DNA from: a bacterium
GTDB taxonomy: Bacteria > Pseudomonadota > Alphaproteobacteria > Ferrovibrionales > Ferrovibrionaceae
Reading direction: 5' to 3'
DNA: 37,212 bases
Assembly (NCBI GenBank): GCA_022844005.1
Contig: JALHMN010000026.1
Coordinates: 1-37,212 of the forward strand
This document shows positions 18,155 to 26,814 of this stretch, one piece after another. The notes under the pieces are model-generated. The model was not told the DNA's origin. It was given only the letters and a program-made list of their open reading frames with translations, and ran no database searches. Position numbers and translations under genes: made by a program. Every line of letters begins with the position of its first letter. Position 1 is the stretch's first letter.

Positions 18155-18391
18155 ATGCAGCCTGAGAAGCTGGTGATGATGGCCAATCAGATTGGCCAGT
18201 TCTTCGTACCCCAGCACAAGATCGACGCCGTGGCGGCGATCGCGGATCATCTCGAGAAATTCTGGGATCCGCGCATGCGAGCCGGAATCGTCGCCCATCT
18301 GGAGGCCGGCGGAGCGGGGCTCGACCCACCCGTGCGCCAGGCCGTCGACCGTCTCAAGCACAAGACCGCTGATCGGCGGCAGGGCGGATAG
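18155..18391 (+). CDS. fdsD: Formate dehydrogenase delta subunit
   Basis: This small protein of 78 residues lies 15 bp after fdsA. It has the FdsD signature: MVMANQIGQFF-like start (here KLVMMANQIGQFF), then a helix around EKFWDPRMR, and a C-terminal DPPVRQAV segment. FdsD is a small accessory subunit of the FdsABG complex. The sulfurtransferase gene fdsC, often found next to fdsD, is absent here; the next gene is a flavin monooxygenase. Confidence 0.93.
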   Translation: MQPEKLVMMANQIGQFFVPQHKIDAVAAIADHLEKFWDPRMRAGIVAHLEAGGAGLDPPVRQAVDRLKHKTADRRQGG

Positions 18392-18479
18392 TGCGCCGGC
18401 CTGCGCTGTTCTAAACTCGCGCCCGGAAGACAGCCGCGGGGACTTTCGAGGACAACCGCGGCGCAGAGGGAACGCCGGG

Positions 18480-20243
18480 ATGGAAATCGATTCTCGCCTG
18501 GGAATGGAGCCGCGGGCGACTGCGTTACGCTGGCTTGCCGCCTTCGAGAGCGCGGTCCAGAGAGACGATGCCGCCGCCGCGGCGCGATTGTTCCTGCCCG
18601 ATGGCCATTGGCGGGATGTGCTGGCGCTCACCTGGCAATTGAAGACGCTCACCGGCTCTTCGGCCATCGAAGCAGGGTTGCGGGAAGTCATTGCCGCCGC
18701 CCGGCCCAGAAACTTTCACCTGCCCGCCGCGCGTACGCTCCCTCACGAAGCGACACGGGCAGGTGTCCATTGCATCGAAGTCCTGTTCGGCTTCGATACG
18801 GTTTCCGGACCGGCCAGCGGCGTGGTTCGCCTGATCCCCGACCAGGTGACGCCGGAACGCGTAAGGGCCTGGATCCTGCTGACGTCCCTCGACGAGTTGG
18901 CGGGGCATGCGGAAGGCGCGCTGGCGCTCGCCGGCGATGCCTATTCGCGCGACTTCGGCGGCGAGAACTGGTTCGACAAGCGAGCCCGCGCCAATGCCTT
19001 TGCAGACCACGAACCCACCGTCCTCGTCATCGGTGGCGGTCAGGCGGGCCTTTCGATCGCGGCCCGCCTGGCCCAACTCAGGGTCGACACGCTGATCGTC
19101 GATCGGCACGAGCGGATCGGAGACAACTGGCGCAAGCGCTATCACTCGCTCACCCTGCACAACGAGGTGCATGTCAATCACCTGCCCTATATGCCCTTCC
19201 CACCGACATGGCCGGTGTTCATCCCCAAGGACAAGCTCGCCAACTGGTTCGAGGCCTACGTCGATGCCCTGGATCTCAACTATTGGACGGGAACCGAACT
19301 CGTCGGCGGTAGCTACGACGAACAGGCGGGCCGCTGGCAGGTGACGGTACGGCGAGCGGAGGGTGGCGAACGCACGCTGAGACCTCGCCACCTGATCTTC
19401 GCCACCGGCGTCAGCAGCATCCCGCAGATGCCGGACCTGCCCGGCCTCGACACCTTCGCGGGCACGATCCAGCATTCCGGCGCCTACACCACCGGTGCTG
19501 CCTGGAAGGGACGGAAGGCACTGGTACTCGGGACCGGCAACAGCGGCCATGACGTGGCCCAGGACCTCCAGGCCAGCGGGGCCGAGGTTTCCCTGATACA
19601 GCGCAACGCGACCTACATCGTCAGTCTCAAGGAAGCCCAAAAGGTTTACGCCATCTATGCCGAAGGCATGCCGATCGAGGACTGCGACCTGCTCGCTACC
19701 TCTATGCCCTACCCGGTTCTGAAGCGGTCCTACCAGCTGTCGACCGCGGAGATGCGAACGGTCGATGCCGCACTCCTCGAAGGGCTGACTGCCCGGGGCT
19801 TCCGTCTGGACTATGGCGAGGACGATACCGGCTTCCAGATGAAGTACCTGCGCCGTGGCGGAGGATACTACTTCAATGTCGGATGCTCCGATCTCATCGT
19901 CGACGGCCGGGTCGGCCTGCTGCAATACGCCGATATCGAACGGGCCGTACCCGAAGGTCTGCGGATGCGCGATGGCCGGATCGTCCCGGCGGACCTGCTC
20001 GTCCTGGCGACGGGATACAAGAATCAACAGGACGTGGTGCGGAGGTTCCTCGGCGACGAGACTGCCGATCGGATCGGTCCCGTCTGGGGCTTCGACGAGG
20101 GCGGCGAACTGCGCAACATGTGGCGGCGGACAGCCCAGAAGGGATTGTGGTTCACGGCCGGCAGCCTGGCGCAGTGCCGAATCTATTCGAAGGTCCTGGC
20201 GCTGCAGATCAAGGCGATCGAAGAAGGTCTGCTGGCGGCATGA
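18480..20243 (+). CDS. Flavin-containing monooxygenase with N-terminal SnoaL/NTF2-like domain
   Basis: This 587-residue protein combines two parts. Residues 1-150 look like a SnoaL/NTF2-like alpha+beta domain (WLAAFESAVQRDDAAAAARLF, then GHWRDVLALTW). Residues 178-587 form a class B flavin monooxygenase with an FAD Rossmann motif GGGQAG (185-190) and an NADPH Rossmann motif GTGNSG (351-356). Such enzymes oxygenate carbonyls, amines or indole-pyruvate-type acids. The ATG at 18480 with a GAGG upstream is chosen over the far upstream frame, which overlaps fdsD. The protein starts a plus-strand run with an SDR and a ketopantoate-reductase-like gene. Substrate unknown. Confidence 0.88.
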   Translation: MEIDSRLGMEPRATALRWLAAFESAVQRDDAAAAARLFLPDGHWRDVLALTWQLKTLTGSSAIEAGLREVIAAARPRNFHLPAARTLPHEATRAGVHCIEVLFGFDTVSGPASGVVRLIPDQVTPERVRAWILLTSLDELAGHAEGALALAGDAYSRDFGGENWFDKRARANAFADHEPTVLVIGGGQAGLSIAARLAQLRVDTLIVDRHERIGDNWRKRYHSLTLHNEVHVNHLPYMPFPPTWPVFIPKDKLANWFEAYVDALDLNYWTGTELVGGSYDEQAGRWQVTVRRAEGGERTLRPRHLIFATGVSSIPQMPDLPGLDTFAGTIQHSGAYTTGAAWKGRKALVLGTGNSGHDVAQDLQASGAEVSLIQRNATYIVSLKEAQKVYAIYAEGMPIEDCDLLATSMPYPVLKRSYQLSTAEMRTVDAALLEGLTARGFRLDYGEDDTGFQMKYLRRGGGYYFNVGCSDLIVDGRVGLLQYADIERAVPEGLRMRDGRIVPADLLVLATGYKNQQDVVRRFLGDETADRIGPVWGFDEGGELRNMWRRTAQKGLWFTAGSLAQCRIYSKVLALQIKAIEEGLLAA

Positions 20244-20265
20244 CAGGAAGCAGGAAGGGTTGCGT

Positions 20266-21048
20266 ATGAAGATCAAGGGCAAGGTCTGTGTCGTCACCGG
20301 CGCGGCAGGGGGTATCGGGGAGGCGATCGCGCGGCGCTATGCGAAGGAGGGTGCCGCGGGCGTGGCGGTGGCCGACCGCGACCAGACCCGCCTCGAAAAG
20401 GTCGCCAGCGACATTGGCGGTCTTGCCGTCGTCTGCGACATCGGAACCGAAGCCGGGGTCAAGCATCTGATCGCGGAGGCTCAGAAGCAGTTCGGTGTCG
20501 TGGACGTCTATTTCTCCAATGCGGGGATCGGCCGGGCCGGGCACGAGGATGCGAGCGACAAGGACTGGGCCGACAGCTGGAACATCCACGTCATGGCGCA
20601 TGTCTATGCTGCCCGCGCGCTTGTTCCCGGCATGCTGGAGCGCGGGTCCGGCTATCTTCTCAGTACCGCCAGCGCTGCCGGCCTTCTAGCCTCGATGGGC
20701 TCCGCCCCTTACGGAGTGACCAAGCATGCGGCGGTCGCCCTCTCCGAGCACCTGTCGATCCAGTACGGCGATCGAGGCATCTGCGTCTCGGTTCTCTGCC
20801 CGCAAGCGGTTGACACCGACATGCTGCGCGCCGCCGGCACCACCGCCGCCTCGGTCGATGGCGTGCTCAAGCCCGAGGCCGTGGCGCAGATGGTCGTCGA
20901 TGCCATGGATGCTGAAACCTTCCTCATCCTGACGCATCCACAGGTGCAGGATTACATGAAGCGCAAAGCCGGCGACTACGACCGTTGGCTCAAGGGCATG
21001 CGCCGCCTGCGCGACAAGACCGGCGAGGGACAGCGGGAAGGGAGATGA
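20266..21048 (+). CDS. Short-chain dehydrogenase/reductase
   Basis: This 260-residue classical SDR binds NAD(P)H through TGAAGGIG (11-18). NAG is at 85-87, and the catalytic residues are S136, Y149 and K153 (YGVTK). The ATG at 20266 has a GGAAGG upstream and gives the standard N-terminus (KIKGKVCVVTG). It lies 22 bp after the monooxygenase and overlaps the next gene by ATGA (21045-21048), so the three genes form one transcription unit. It would oxidise or reduce an alcohol/ketone of the same pathway; the specificity is not readable. Confidence 0.93.
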   Translation: MKIKGKVCVVTGAAGGIGEAIARRYAKEGAAGVAVADRDQTRLEKVASDIGGLAVVCDIGTEAGVKHLIAEAQKQFGVVDVYFSNAGIGRAGHEDASDKDWADSWNIHVMAHVYAARALVPGMLERGSGYLLSTASAAGLLASMGSAPYGVTKHAAVALSEHLSIQYGDRGICVSVLCPQAVDTDMLRAAGTTAASVDGVLKPEAVAQMVVDAMDAETFLILTHPQVQDYMKRKAGDYDRWLKGMRRLRDKTGEGQREGR

Positions 21049-22121
21049 CTGCCATGGGAAAGCGGATTGCCATGGTTGGTGCCGGTGCGCTCGGTGGTTA
21101 TGTCGGCGGCTATCTGGCGGAGGCCGGACACGACGTCACCCTCATCGATGCCTGGCCTGAACACGTGGAGGCCATCCGTGCCCGGGGATTGGAACTCGAC
21201 GGAGTGACTGCCGATGAGCAATTCACCGTCACGAAGGCCCGGGCGCTGCACATAACCGACGTGCAGGCGATGGCAAAGGAGAGACCCGTCGATATCGCCT
21301 TCATCTCCGTGAAATCCTATGACACCGAATGGGCGACGATGCTGATCCGTCCCTATCTCGCTGCGGGCGGCTTCGTCGTGTCGTTGCAGAACTGCTTGAA
21401 CGAGGAAAAGATCGCCGGCATCGTCGGTTGGGGCCGCACCGTCGGCTGCATCGCCTCTGTCATCTCCGTCGATATGTTCGAGCCCGGCCGCATCCGGCGC
21501 ACCGTTTCAAAAGGGGGCGAGCGGCACACCGTATTCCGCATTGGCGAGCCTCACGGCCGATTGACTGCGCGGGTGGAGGAACTGGTAAGCCTGTTCAGCC
21601 TGATCGACAGCGCCAAGGCGACGTCCAATCTGTGGGGCGAACGATGGTCGAAGCTGTGCATGAACGGCATGCGCAACGGCGTGTCGGCGGCTACAGGCCT
21701 TACCGCGACCGACTGCGATCGAAACGAGGTGGTTCGCCGCTTCGCAATTGGCCTCGGGGCCGAGGCAGTGATGATCGGCCAGGCGCTCGGCTTTCGGCTG
21801 GAGAAGATTGGTCCCCTCGATCCCGCGCTGCTTGCGCGGGTCGGCGCCGGCGACGCTTCGGCCATGGCCGAAGCCGACCGCCTGATGACACCTGGATCGA
21901 ACACCGCGCCCCCCAATCCGCGAGCCAATATCCAGCGCCCGTCGATGGCCCAGGACATGATCAAGGGCCGCCGCACCGAGATCGAGTTCATGAACGGGTT
22001 TATTGCCGAGCGGGGAGCCGAAGTCGGCATCGCTGCCCCGTTGCACTTACGCCTGACCGATATAGTGAAGCGGATCGAGCGCGGTGAACTCCTGCCCGCT
22101 CCCTCGACGCTCGGCGGCTGA
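21045..22121 (+). CDS. Ketopantoate reductase-like (ApbA/PanE family) oxidoreductase
   Basis: This 358-residue NADP-binding 6-phosphogluconate-dehydrogenase-fold enzyme has a dinucleotide loop VGAGALGGYVGG (11-22). The PanE catalytic lysine is matched by K203 in WGERWSKLCMNGMRNG. It is about 50 residues longer than E. coli PanE and sits in a catabolic cluster, not with pantothenate genes, so it probably reduces another 2-oxo acid or oxidises a hydroxy acid. The start at 21045 overlaps the SDR stop in ATGA. An ATG nine bases later (21054), with GGGAG placed better before it, is an equal candidate. Confidence 0.85.
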   Translation: MTAMGKRIAMVGAGALGGYVGGYLAEAGHDVTLIDAWPEHVEAIRARGLELDGVTADEQFTVTKARALHITDVQAMAKERPVDIAFISVKSYDTEWATMLIRPYLAAGGFVVSLQNCLNEEKIAGIVGWGRTVGCIASVISVDMFEPGRIRRTVSKGGERHTVFRIGEPHGRLTARVEELVSLFSLIDSAKATSNLWGERWSKLCMNGMRNGVSAATGLTATDCDRNEVVRRFAIGLGAEAVMIGQALGFRLEKIGPLDPALLARVGAGDASAMAEADRLMTPGSNTAPPNPRANIQRPSMAQDMIKGRRTEIEFMNGFIAERGAEVGIAAPLHLRLTDIVKRIERGELLPAPSTLGG

Positions 22122-22263
22122 CCGTCGCGATGCAGCGACAGCACGTCGTCATGGCGCGGATCCGCGGTAGCGCATTGCCAGTGCAAACCACCGGTCAAGA
22201 CGATTCCCATTCCGCCGGCGATCCGTCGGCGTGACATCCATGTTTCGTCGGGAGACGGCTTGA

Positions 22264-23301
22264 ATGAACGCAGTGGCACAGCCCCGACGCCTGGGCTTCT
22301 TCACCCGTCTTCTCGATGAAACGGATGCAGCCGAGCGCTATCGGTTGGCGACGGAGCAGATCATTCACGCCGAGCGATGCGGCTACCACTCAGCCTGGGT
22401 TGCGCAGCATCATTTCCATGAAGATGAAGGCGGCCTACCGGCTCCCCTGGTGTTCCTGGCGCAAGCCGCAGGGCGGACCTCGCGCATCCGTCTGGGAACC
22501 GGAATCATAACGCTGCCTCTGGAGTTGCCGATCCGTGTCGCCGAGGATACCGCGGTCCTCGACCTGATGTCGGGTGGCCGCCTCGAGGTTGGCGTCGGAC
22601 CGGGCGGCAACCACTCGGCCTTTGAAGCCTTCGGTCTGGACAGCGCCGAGCGCAATACGCTGCTTTCCCGGCATCTCGAGGTATTGCGAGACGGCTGGTC
22701 GGGGCGGCCGCTTCCCGGTGGCGACCGGGTATATCCGACCAATCCATCACTGGTGGATCGCGTGTGGCAGGCCACGTTTTCAACCCAGGGCGCGCAGCGC
22801 GCCGGCGCGGCCGGTGACGGGCTGATGCTGTCACGGACACAGCCGCGACCGTCGGACGCGCCGGATCTGTCACTTGCAGACATCCAGAATCCGATAGTCG
22901 ATGCCTATATGCAGTCGCTTCCGATGGATCGGGCACCGCGCATCCTCGCTTCGCGGACAGTATTCGCGGCCGACAATCGCGAGCAGGCGATGCGCCTTGC
23001 CGAGCGGGGTCTCGCGCGGCTGCGCACGCGGCTGACCGGCACGGGTCGCGCCAGCGGCGGCGAATCCTTGGAAGAGATGATCAGCGCGATGGATGTGCAT
23101 ATCGGCACGCCGGAGGACGTGATCACGTCCCTGGTCGCCGATACCACGCTGTCCCGGGCAACCGACCTGACGGTCCAGGTGCATTCGATAGACCCACCGC
23201 ACGCACTGATCCTGCGATCGCTGGAACTTGTCGCCGAGGTCATCGGACCAGCACTTGGATTTGCGCCGGTCGGCGCCGTCAGTGCCCGCCACGTTGCGTG
23301 A
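22264..23301 (+). CDS. Luciferase-like (LLM class) flavin-dependent monooxygenase
   Basis: This 345-residue TIM-barrel FMNH2-dependent monooxygenase of the bacterial-luciferase superfamily shows the strands typical of the group: LGFFTRLLD at the start, GYHSAWVAQHHF (about 40-51), RIRLGTGIITLPLELPIRVAEDTAVLDLMSGGRLEVG-type segments (about 75-110), and the C-terminal GTPEDVITSL (about 280-289). GGGAG lies about 10 nt before the ATG. Members open C-S, C-N or C-C bonds or oxidise aldehydes, and nothing in the sequence fixes the substrate. A 142-bp gap with no clear feature separates it from the PanE-like gene. Confidence 0.9.
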   Translation: MNAVAQPRRLGFFTRLLDETDAAERYRLATEQIIHAERCGYHSAWVAQHHFHEDEGGLPAPLVFLAQAAGRTSRIRLGTGIITLPLELPIRVAEDTAVLDLMSGGRLEVGVGPGGNHSAFEAFGLDSAERNTLLSRHLEVLRDGWSGRPLPGGDRVYPTNPSLVDRVWQATFSTQGAQRAGAAGDGLMLSRTQPRPSDAPDLSLADIQNPIVDAYMQSLPMDRAPRILASRTVFAADNREQAMRLAERGLARLRTRLTGTGRASGGESLEEMISAMDVHIGTPEDVITSLVADTTLSRATDLTVQVHSIDPPHALILRSLELVAEVIGPALGFAPVGAVSARHVA

Positions 23302-23369
23302 GCTCGGCCGCGCCGGTGACGAAGCAAACCGGGAGTGCATTGCCGCGAATGTCGTCCTAGGCTGATGTC

Positions 23370-24755
23370 ATGACCGACACCTTCCTTGCCAATTCCGCCG
23401 TCATCAACGACTTCCGCAACAAGACACCGGGCTCCGCCCGGCTGCATGCCGCGGCGAGTGATGTATTGCCCAGCGGCATCGCGCACGACTCCAGGATGCT
23501 TTCGCCCTATCCGATCTATGTCGACCGCGCCGCCGGACCATACAAGTGGGACGTCGACGGCAACGAGTACGTCGACTATTTCGGGGGCCACGGCGCCTTG
23601 CTGCTCGGGCACTCACACCCGGCGATCGTGGCGGCGGTTCAGGCGCAAGTGGCTTCCGGCACCCACTATGGTTCCTGCCACGCGCTGGAAGTGCGCTGGG
23701 CGGAACTGATTCGCCGGCTGATGCCCGCGGCGGAGAATGTCCGCTTCACTTCCTCGGGTACCGAGGCCTCGCTCCTCGCCTTGCGCCTCGCTCGCGCCCA
23801 CACCGGCAAATCCAAGGTGATCCGCTACATCGGGCACTTCCACGGGTGGCACGATCACGTCGCTGCCGGCGCCAATTCACACTTCGATGGGTCCGCCCCG
23901 ATCGGCACCTTGGCCGCCAGCAGCGACAACATGCAGTTCCTCTCGGCCGATTCGCTGGAGCCGACGCTGCGGGCGCTTGATGCCAATGACGATATCGCCG
24001 CCGTCATTCTCGAGCCAGGCGGCGCCTCATGGGGTCAGGTCCCGTTGCCAGCGGGCTTCCTCACGGGCCTCCGCGCGGCGACAGCGGCCCGGGGTGTAGT
24101 GCTGATCTTCGACGAGGTCGTAACCGGCTTCCGCCTGTCCACCGGCGGCGCTCAAACCAGGGATGGCGTGGCGCCCGATCTCACTGTGCTGGGAAAGATT
24201 GTCGCCGGCGGCTTGCCCGGCGGCGCCGTAGCCGGCAAGCGGGCGATCCTGGAGCAGCTCGACTTCGCTCGCATGAAGGCGATGGGGCGAGAGAAGGTGG
24301 CCCATCAGGGAACCTTCAACGCCAACCCTCTCGCCGCCGCCGCGGCGGTTGCGATGCTGGAGGAAGTGGCCACCGGCGAGCCCAATGCCCGGGCCGACCA
24401 CGCCGGCCATCGGCTACGCACCGGCATGAACCAGGTGCTCAAGGAAGAGCGCGCGGCCTGGGCGGTCTATGGCGAAGCCTCGATGTTCCACATATTCACC
24501 AACCCGCGGCGTATCGCGCTCGATCCGATGGACTTCGACGCGTGTAGCCTCGGCTTTGCCGGTCTGAAGGGCGCCAAGGATGCCGCGACGGCCAATAAGC
24601 TTCGCCTGGCCATGCTGGTGGCGGGAGTCGATATCATGGGAGCTCCCGGCGGCCTGATCTCGGCGGCACATGACGATCCGGCGATAGATCGGACAATCGA
24701 CGGCTTTCGTCGCGCCGTTCGCATGTTGAAAACCGAGGGCGACATTCCCGCTTAG
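23370..24755 (+). CDS. Class III aminotransferase (glutamate-1-semialdehyde aminomutase-like)
   Basis: This 461-residue PLP enzyme has the fold-type I, class III motifs: SSGTEA (128-133) for the phosphate, HFHGWHD (156-162), DEVVTGFR with D248 binding the pyridine nitrogen, and the Schiff-base lysine K276 (VLGKIVAGG). It resembles glutamate-1-semialdehyde 2,1-aminomutase but is about 30 residues longer at the N-terminus and lies among catabolic genes, so it is more likely a transaminase for an amino acid or amine of the local pathway than a haem-synthesis enzyme. The 2-hydroxyacid dehydrogenase starts 4 bp after its stop. Confidence 0.9.
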   Translation: MTDTFLANSAVINDFRNKTPGSARLHAAASDVLPSGIAHDSRMLSPYPIYVDRAAGPYKWDVDGNEYVDYFGGHGALLLGHSHPAIVAAVQAQVASGTHYGSCHALEVRWAELIRRLMPAAENVRFTSSGTEASLLALRLARAHTGKSKVIRYIGHFHGWHDHVAAGANSHFDGSAPIGTLAASSDNMQFLSADSLEPTLRALDANDDIAAVILEPGGASWGQVPLPAGFLTGLRAATAARGVVLIFDEVVTGFRLSTGGAQTRDGVAPDLTVLGKIVAGGLPGGAVAGKRAILEQLDFARMKAMGREKVAHQGTFNANPLAAAAAVAMLEEVATGEPNARADHAGHRLRTGMNQVLKEERAAWAVYGEASMFHIFTNPRRIALDPMDFDACSLGFAGLKGAKDAATANKLRLAMLVAGVDIMGAPGGLISAAHDDPAIDRTIDGFRRAVRMLKTEGDIPA

Positions 24756-24759
24756 CCAG

Positions 24760-25776
24760 ATGACCCCGCCGGCTCCAGGTCAGAAGCTGCTGCTTTCGCG
24801 CCACGCACGGGAGACCTGGGGGGATCGCATTCTTGCGTCCGCAACTGCCGGCAGTCTCTCGTTCATCACCGCGGAAGAAGCCGGCATCGGCGAGCATCCC
24901 TGCGACGCCAATATCGCCTTCATGACCCGCGAGGTGACGGGAGCCTCGAGAAAGGGCAATCCGTCCGCCGAGCTGCGCAACTTCTTCGCATGCGTGAGGC
25001 GAGCGCCGAAGCTCGAATGGCTGCAGATCCATCCCGCGGGCGCCGAATTGCCCATCTACAAGGAACTGCGCGAACGGGGCGTCAAGGTGACGACGGCATC
25101 CGGTGCCACCGCCGTGACAGTCGCGCACTCCGCTCTCGGCGGCCTCATAGCGATAAACCGGCGCTTCCCCCTTCTGGCCGATGCGCAGCGGCGGCATGCC
25201 TGGGAGCCGCGGCTCGGCCCCCTGTCTCCGCGTGACTTCAGGGGTCAGACGGCGGTGATCATTGGCCTGGGGCCTATAGGTAGAACCCTGGCAGCACTCC
25301 TGAAGATGGTGGGATTGCGGGTCATTGGCGTCCGGCGAACCGATGCGCCGGTGGAGCCCTGTGATCGTACGATCGCCTATGCAAGCCTGCATCAGGTCCT
25401 ACCGGAAGCCGATGTGCTCATCCTGGCTTGTCCATCCTCCCCCCTGACCCGCGGAATTGCCAATGCCGGCATGTTCGCCGCCATGCCCGCGGGTGGGCTT
25501 CTGGTGAACGTTTCGCGGGGCGAAGTGGCAATAGAGGCGGACGTGATTGCGGCTCTTCAGTCCGGCCAGTTGGCCGGCGCCTTTCTCGATGTCTTCGAGC
25601 GCGAGCCGCTCGACCCTGCCTCACCCCTTTGGGATCTGCCGAACGTGCTGGTGACGCCGCATACCGCCAGCCACTCCCAGGGGCAGAACGAAGCCATCCT
25701 CGAGATATTCCTCGACAACCTGGCGCGCTGGCGCGAGGGGCGGGCACTCAGGAACGACGTCGACCTGTTGGAGTGA
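24760..25776 (+). CDS. D-isomer-specific 2-hydroxyacid dehydrogenase
   Basis: This 338-residue NAD(P)-dependent dehydrogenase interconverts a 2-oxo acid and its D-2-hydroxy acid. The cofactor loop is GLGPIG (169-174), and the catalytic triad is R253 (NVSRGE), E282 (FEREPL) and H301 (TPHTAS). It lies 4 bp after the aminotransferase; the pair suggests transamination to a 2-oxo acid and then its reduction, or the reverse. It converges with the minus-strand selenoprotein operon, 43 bp away. Confidence 0.92.
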   Translation: MTPPAPGQKLLLSRHARETWGDRILASATAGSLSFITAEEAGIGEHPCDANIAFMTREVTGASRKGNPSAELRNFFACVRRAPKLEWLQIHPAGAELPIYKELRERGVKVTTASGATAVTVAHSALGGLIAINRRFPLLADAQRRHAWEPRLGPLSPRDFRGQTAVIIGLGPIGRTLAALLKMVGLRVIGVRRTDAPVEPCDRTIAYASLHQVLPEADVLILACPSSPLTRGIANAGMFAAMPAGGLLVNVSRGEVAIEADVIAALQSGQLAGAFLDVFEREPLDPASPLWDLPNVLVTPHTASHSQGQNEAILEIFLDNLARWREGRALRNDVDLLE

Positions 25777-25819
25777 GGCCGGGACGGGCGGCTTGCCGCG
25801 GAAGTGTTGCGAGTCGCTG

Positions 25820-26812
25820 TCAGAACTCGCGCAAGCGGCGCGTGACGCTCGCGCTGCCACCGCCCCAAGGGACCAGAGTCGTCATCTTCACACCAGCCCC
25901 ACCCGCAATAGTGACGTGAATATCCGCCGGTCCACGAGCGATCGGCCAGTCGGTCGAGGCATCGCGGTACAGGAACTCCTGGGCTTGCCCGATCGTCCAT
26001 TGGCTTCTGGACAGAATGTCGGCCATCTCCGGTGGCAGCAGCAGGAACTGTTCGCCGCCCTGCCTAGGTTGCCCGCCGAAGGACGCCCTGCTCGCTCCCT
26101 GCATTGCGGCCACCACCGGCCGGAGCACAGCCTCGGGCGTCGACGCACCCGCCTCGGGCAGTACTTCCATCGTGCCGGAGAGGCCGATGACGGTGACAGC
26201 GCTTTCCCGCTTGTCCATGCCTCGACGCGCGTGCAAGGGCAGCGTCAGCGAATGCGCACCTTCGGCGAAGGCCATGCCGTACTTTGCCGGCTGACCCATC
26301 GTGGCCATGTCGCCGATCATGGGTCGCGCGCCACCGATATTGGTCAAGACCAGCCGTAGCGCCCGCCCGATGCAAGCATTTGCCCGATTGCCGGGTCCGA
26401 GACAGTTGGTGCCCGCGTTCATCCGCAGTGCAGTGACCGCCGGCCCGTGTACGAGCACGGCCGCGGTTGGTGTGCCCGTCGTCGTCTGGATACCGAGCAG
26501 ATTGAATTCGGGAGCCAAGGTCGCAATCGCGGCCTCCAGCACCAATGGATATTCACGTGGAAGGCAGCCTGCGAGCACGCAGCAATACGCGACCGCCTCC
26601 CCCGTGAGTTCGCCAAACAGCGGGGGAACTGGACCATGAAAAACTGCGGGGTCGGTTCCGCCAAGCATCGCAGTCAGGCGCGCCAAGGTCGGCACGACAA
26701 CCGGAAGTCCATCGGCGAGTTCCGCTTCGAGAAGCTCGGACTGTGCGGCGTCCCACTGCATGTCGCCGCTGTAAAGCGGCGCTTCGCGGTCACCGACGGT
26801 GACGGTTCGCAA
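25820..26812 (-). CDS. UGSC-associated protein B, unknown function
   Basis: This protein (330 residues from a TTG at 26812) is of unknown function and paralogous to the gene just upstream. Shared blocks are DGLPVV (34-39 here), LAGCLPREYPLVL (C83), FNLLGIQTTTGTP, and NCLGPGNRANACIGRALRLVLTNIGGA (C137 is common to both paralogues, C147 is not). No known catalytic motif or signal peptide is seen, so it is probably cytoplasmic. It is the last gene of the selB operon, 2 bp after its paralogue. The TTG start is uncertain: an ATG at 26761 would make it 17 residues shorter, but a perfect 7-bp hairpin (26764-26781) would then sit right before the start. I recall proteins with this DGLPVV...NAVMAGC layout as neighbours of UGSC proteins, without known function. 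Confidence 0.75.
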   Translation of the reverse strand: MRTVTVGDREAPLYSGDMQWDAAQSELLEAELADGLPVVVPTLARLTAMLGGTDPAVFHGPVPPLFGELTGEAVAYCCVLAGCLPREYPLVLEAAIATLAPEFNLLGIQTTTGTPTAAVLVHGPAVTALRMNAGTNCLGPGNRANACIGRALRLVLTNIGGARPMIGDMATMGQPAKYGMAFAEGAHSLTLPLHARRGMDKRESAVTVIGLSGTMEVLPEAGASTPEAVLRPVVAAMQGASRASFGGQPRQGGEQFLLLPPEMADILSRSQWTIGQAQEFLYRDASTDWPIARGPADIHVTIAGGAGVKMTTLVPWGGGSASVTRRLREF

Positions 26813-26814
26813 GT

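Noticed and set aside
18525..20297. 590-residue open frame opposite the flavin monooxygenase
   Set aside because: It is the antisense shadow of a well-supported gene in GC-rich DNA, with no family motifs.
25777..25819. Terminator between the convergent dehydrogenase and protein B genes
   Set aside because: Only a 5-bp GCGGC/GCCGC pairing with a 2-nt loop and no U tract is present.
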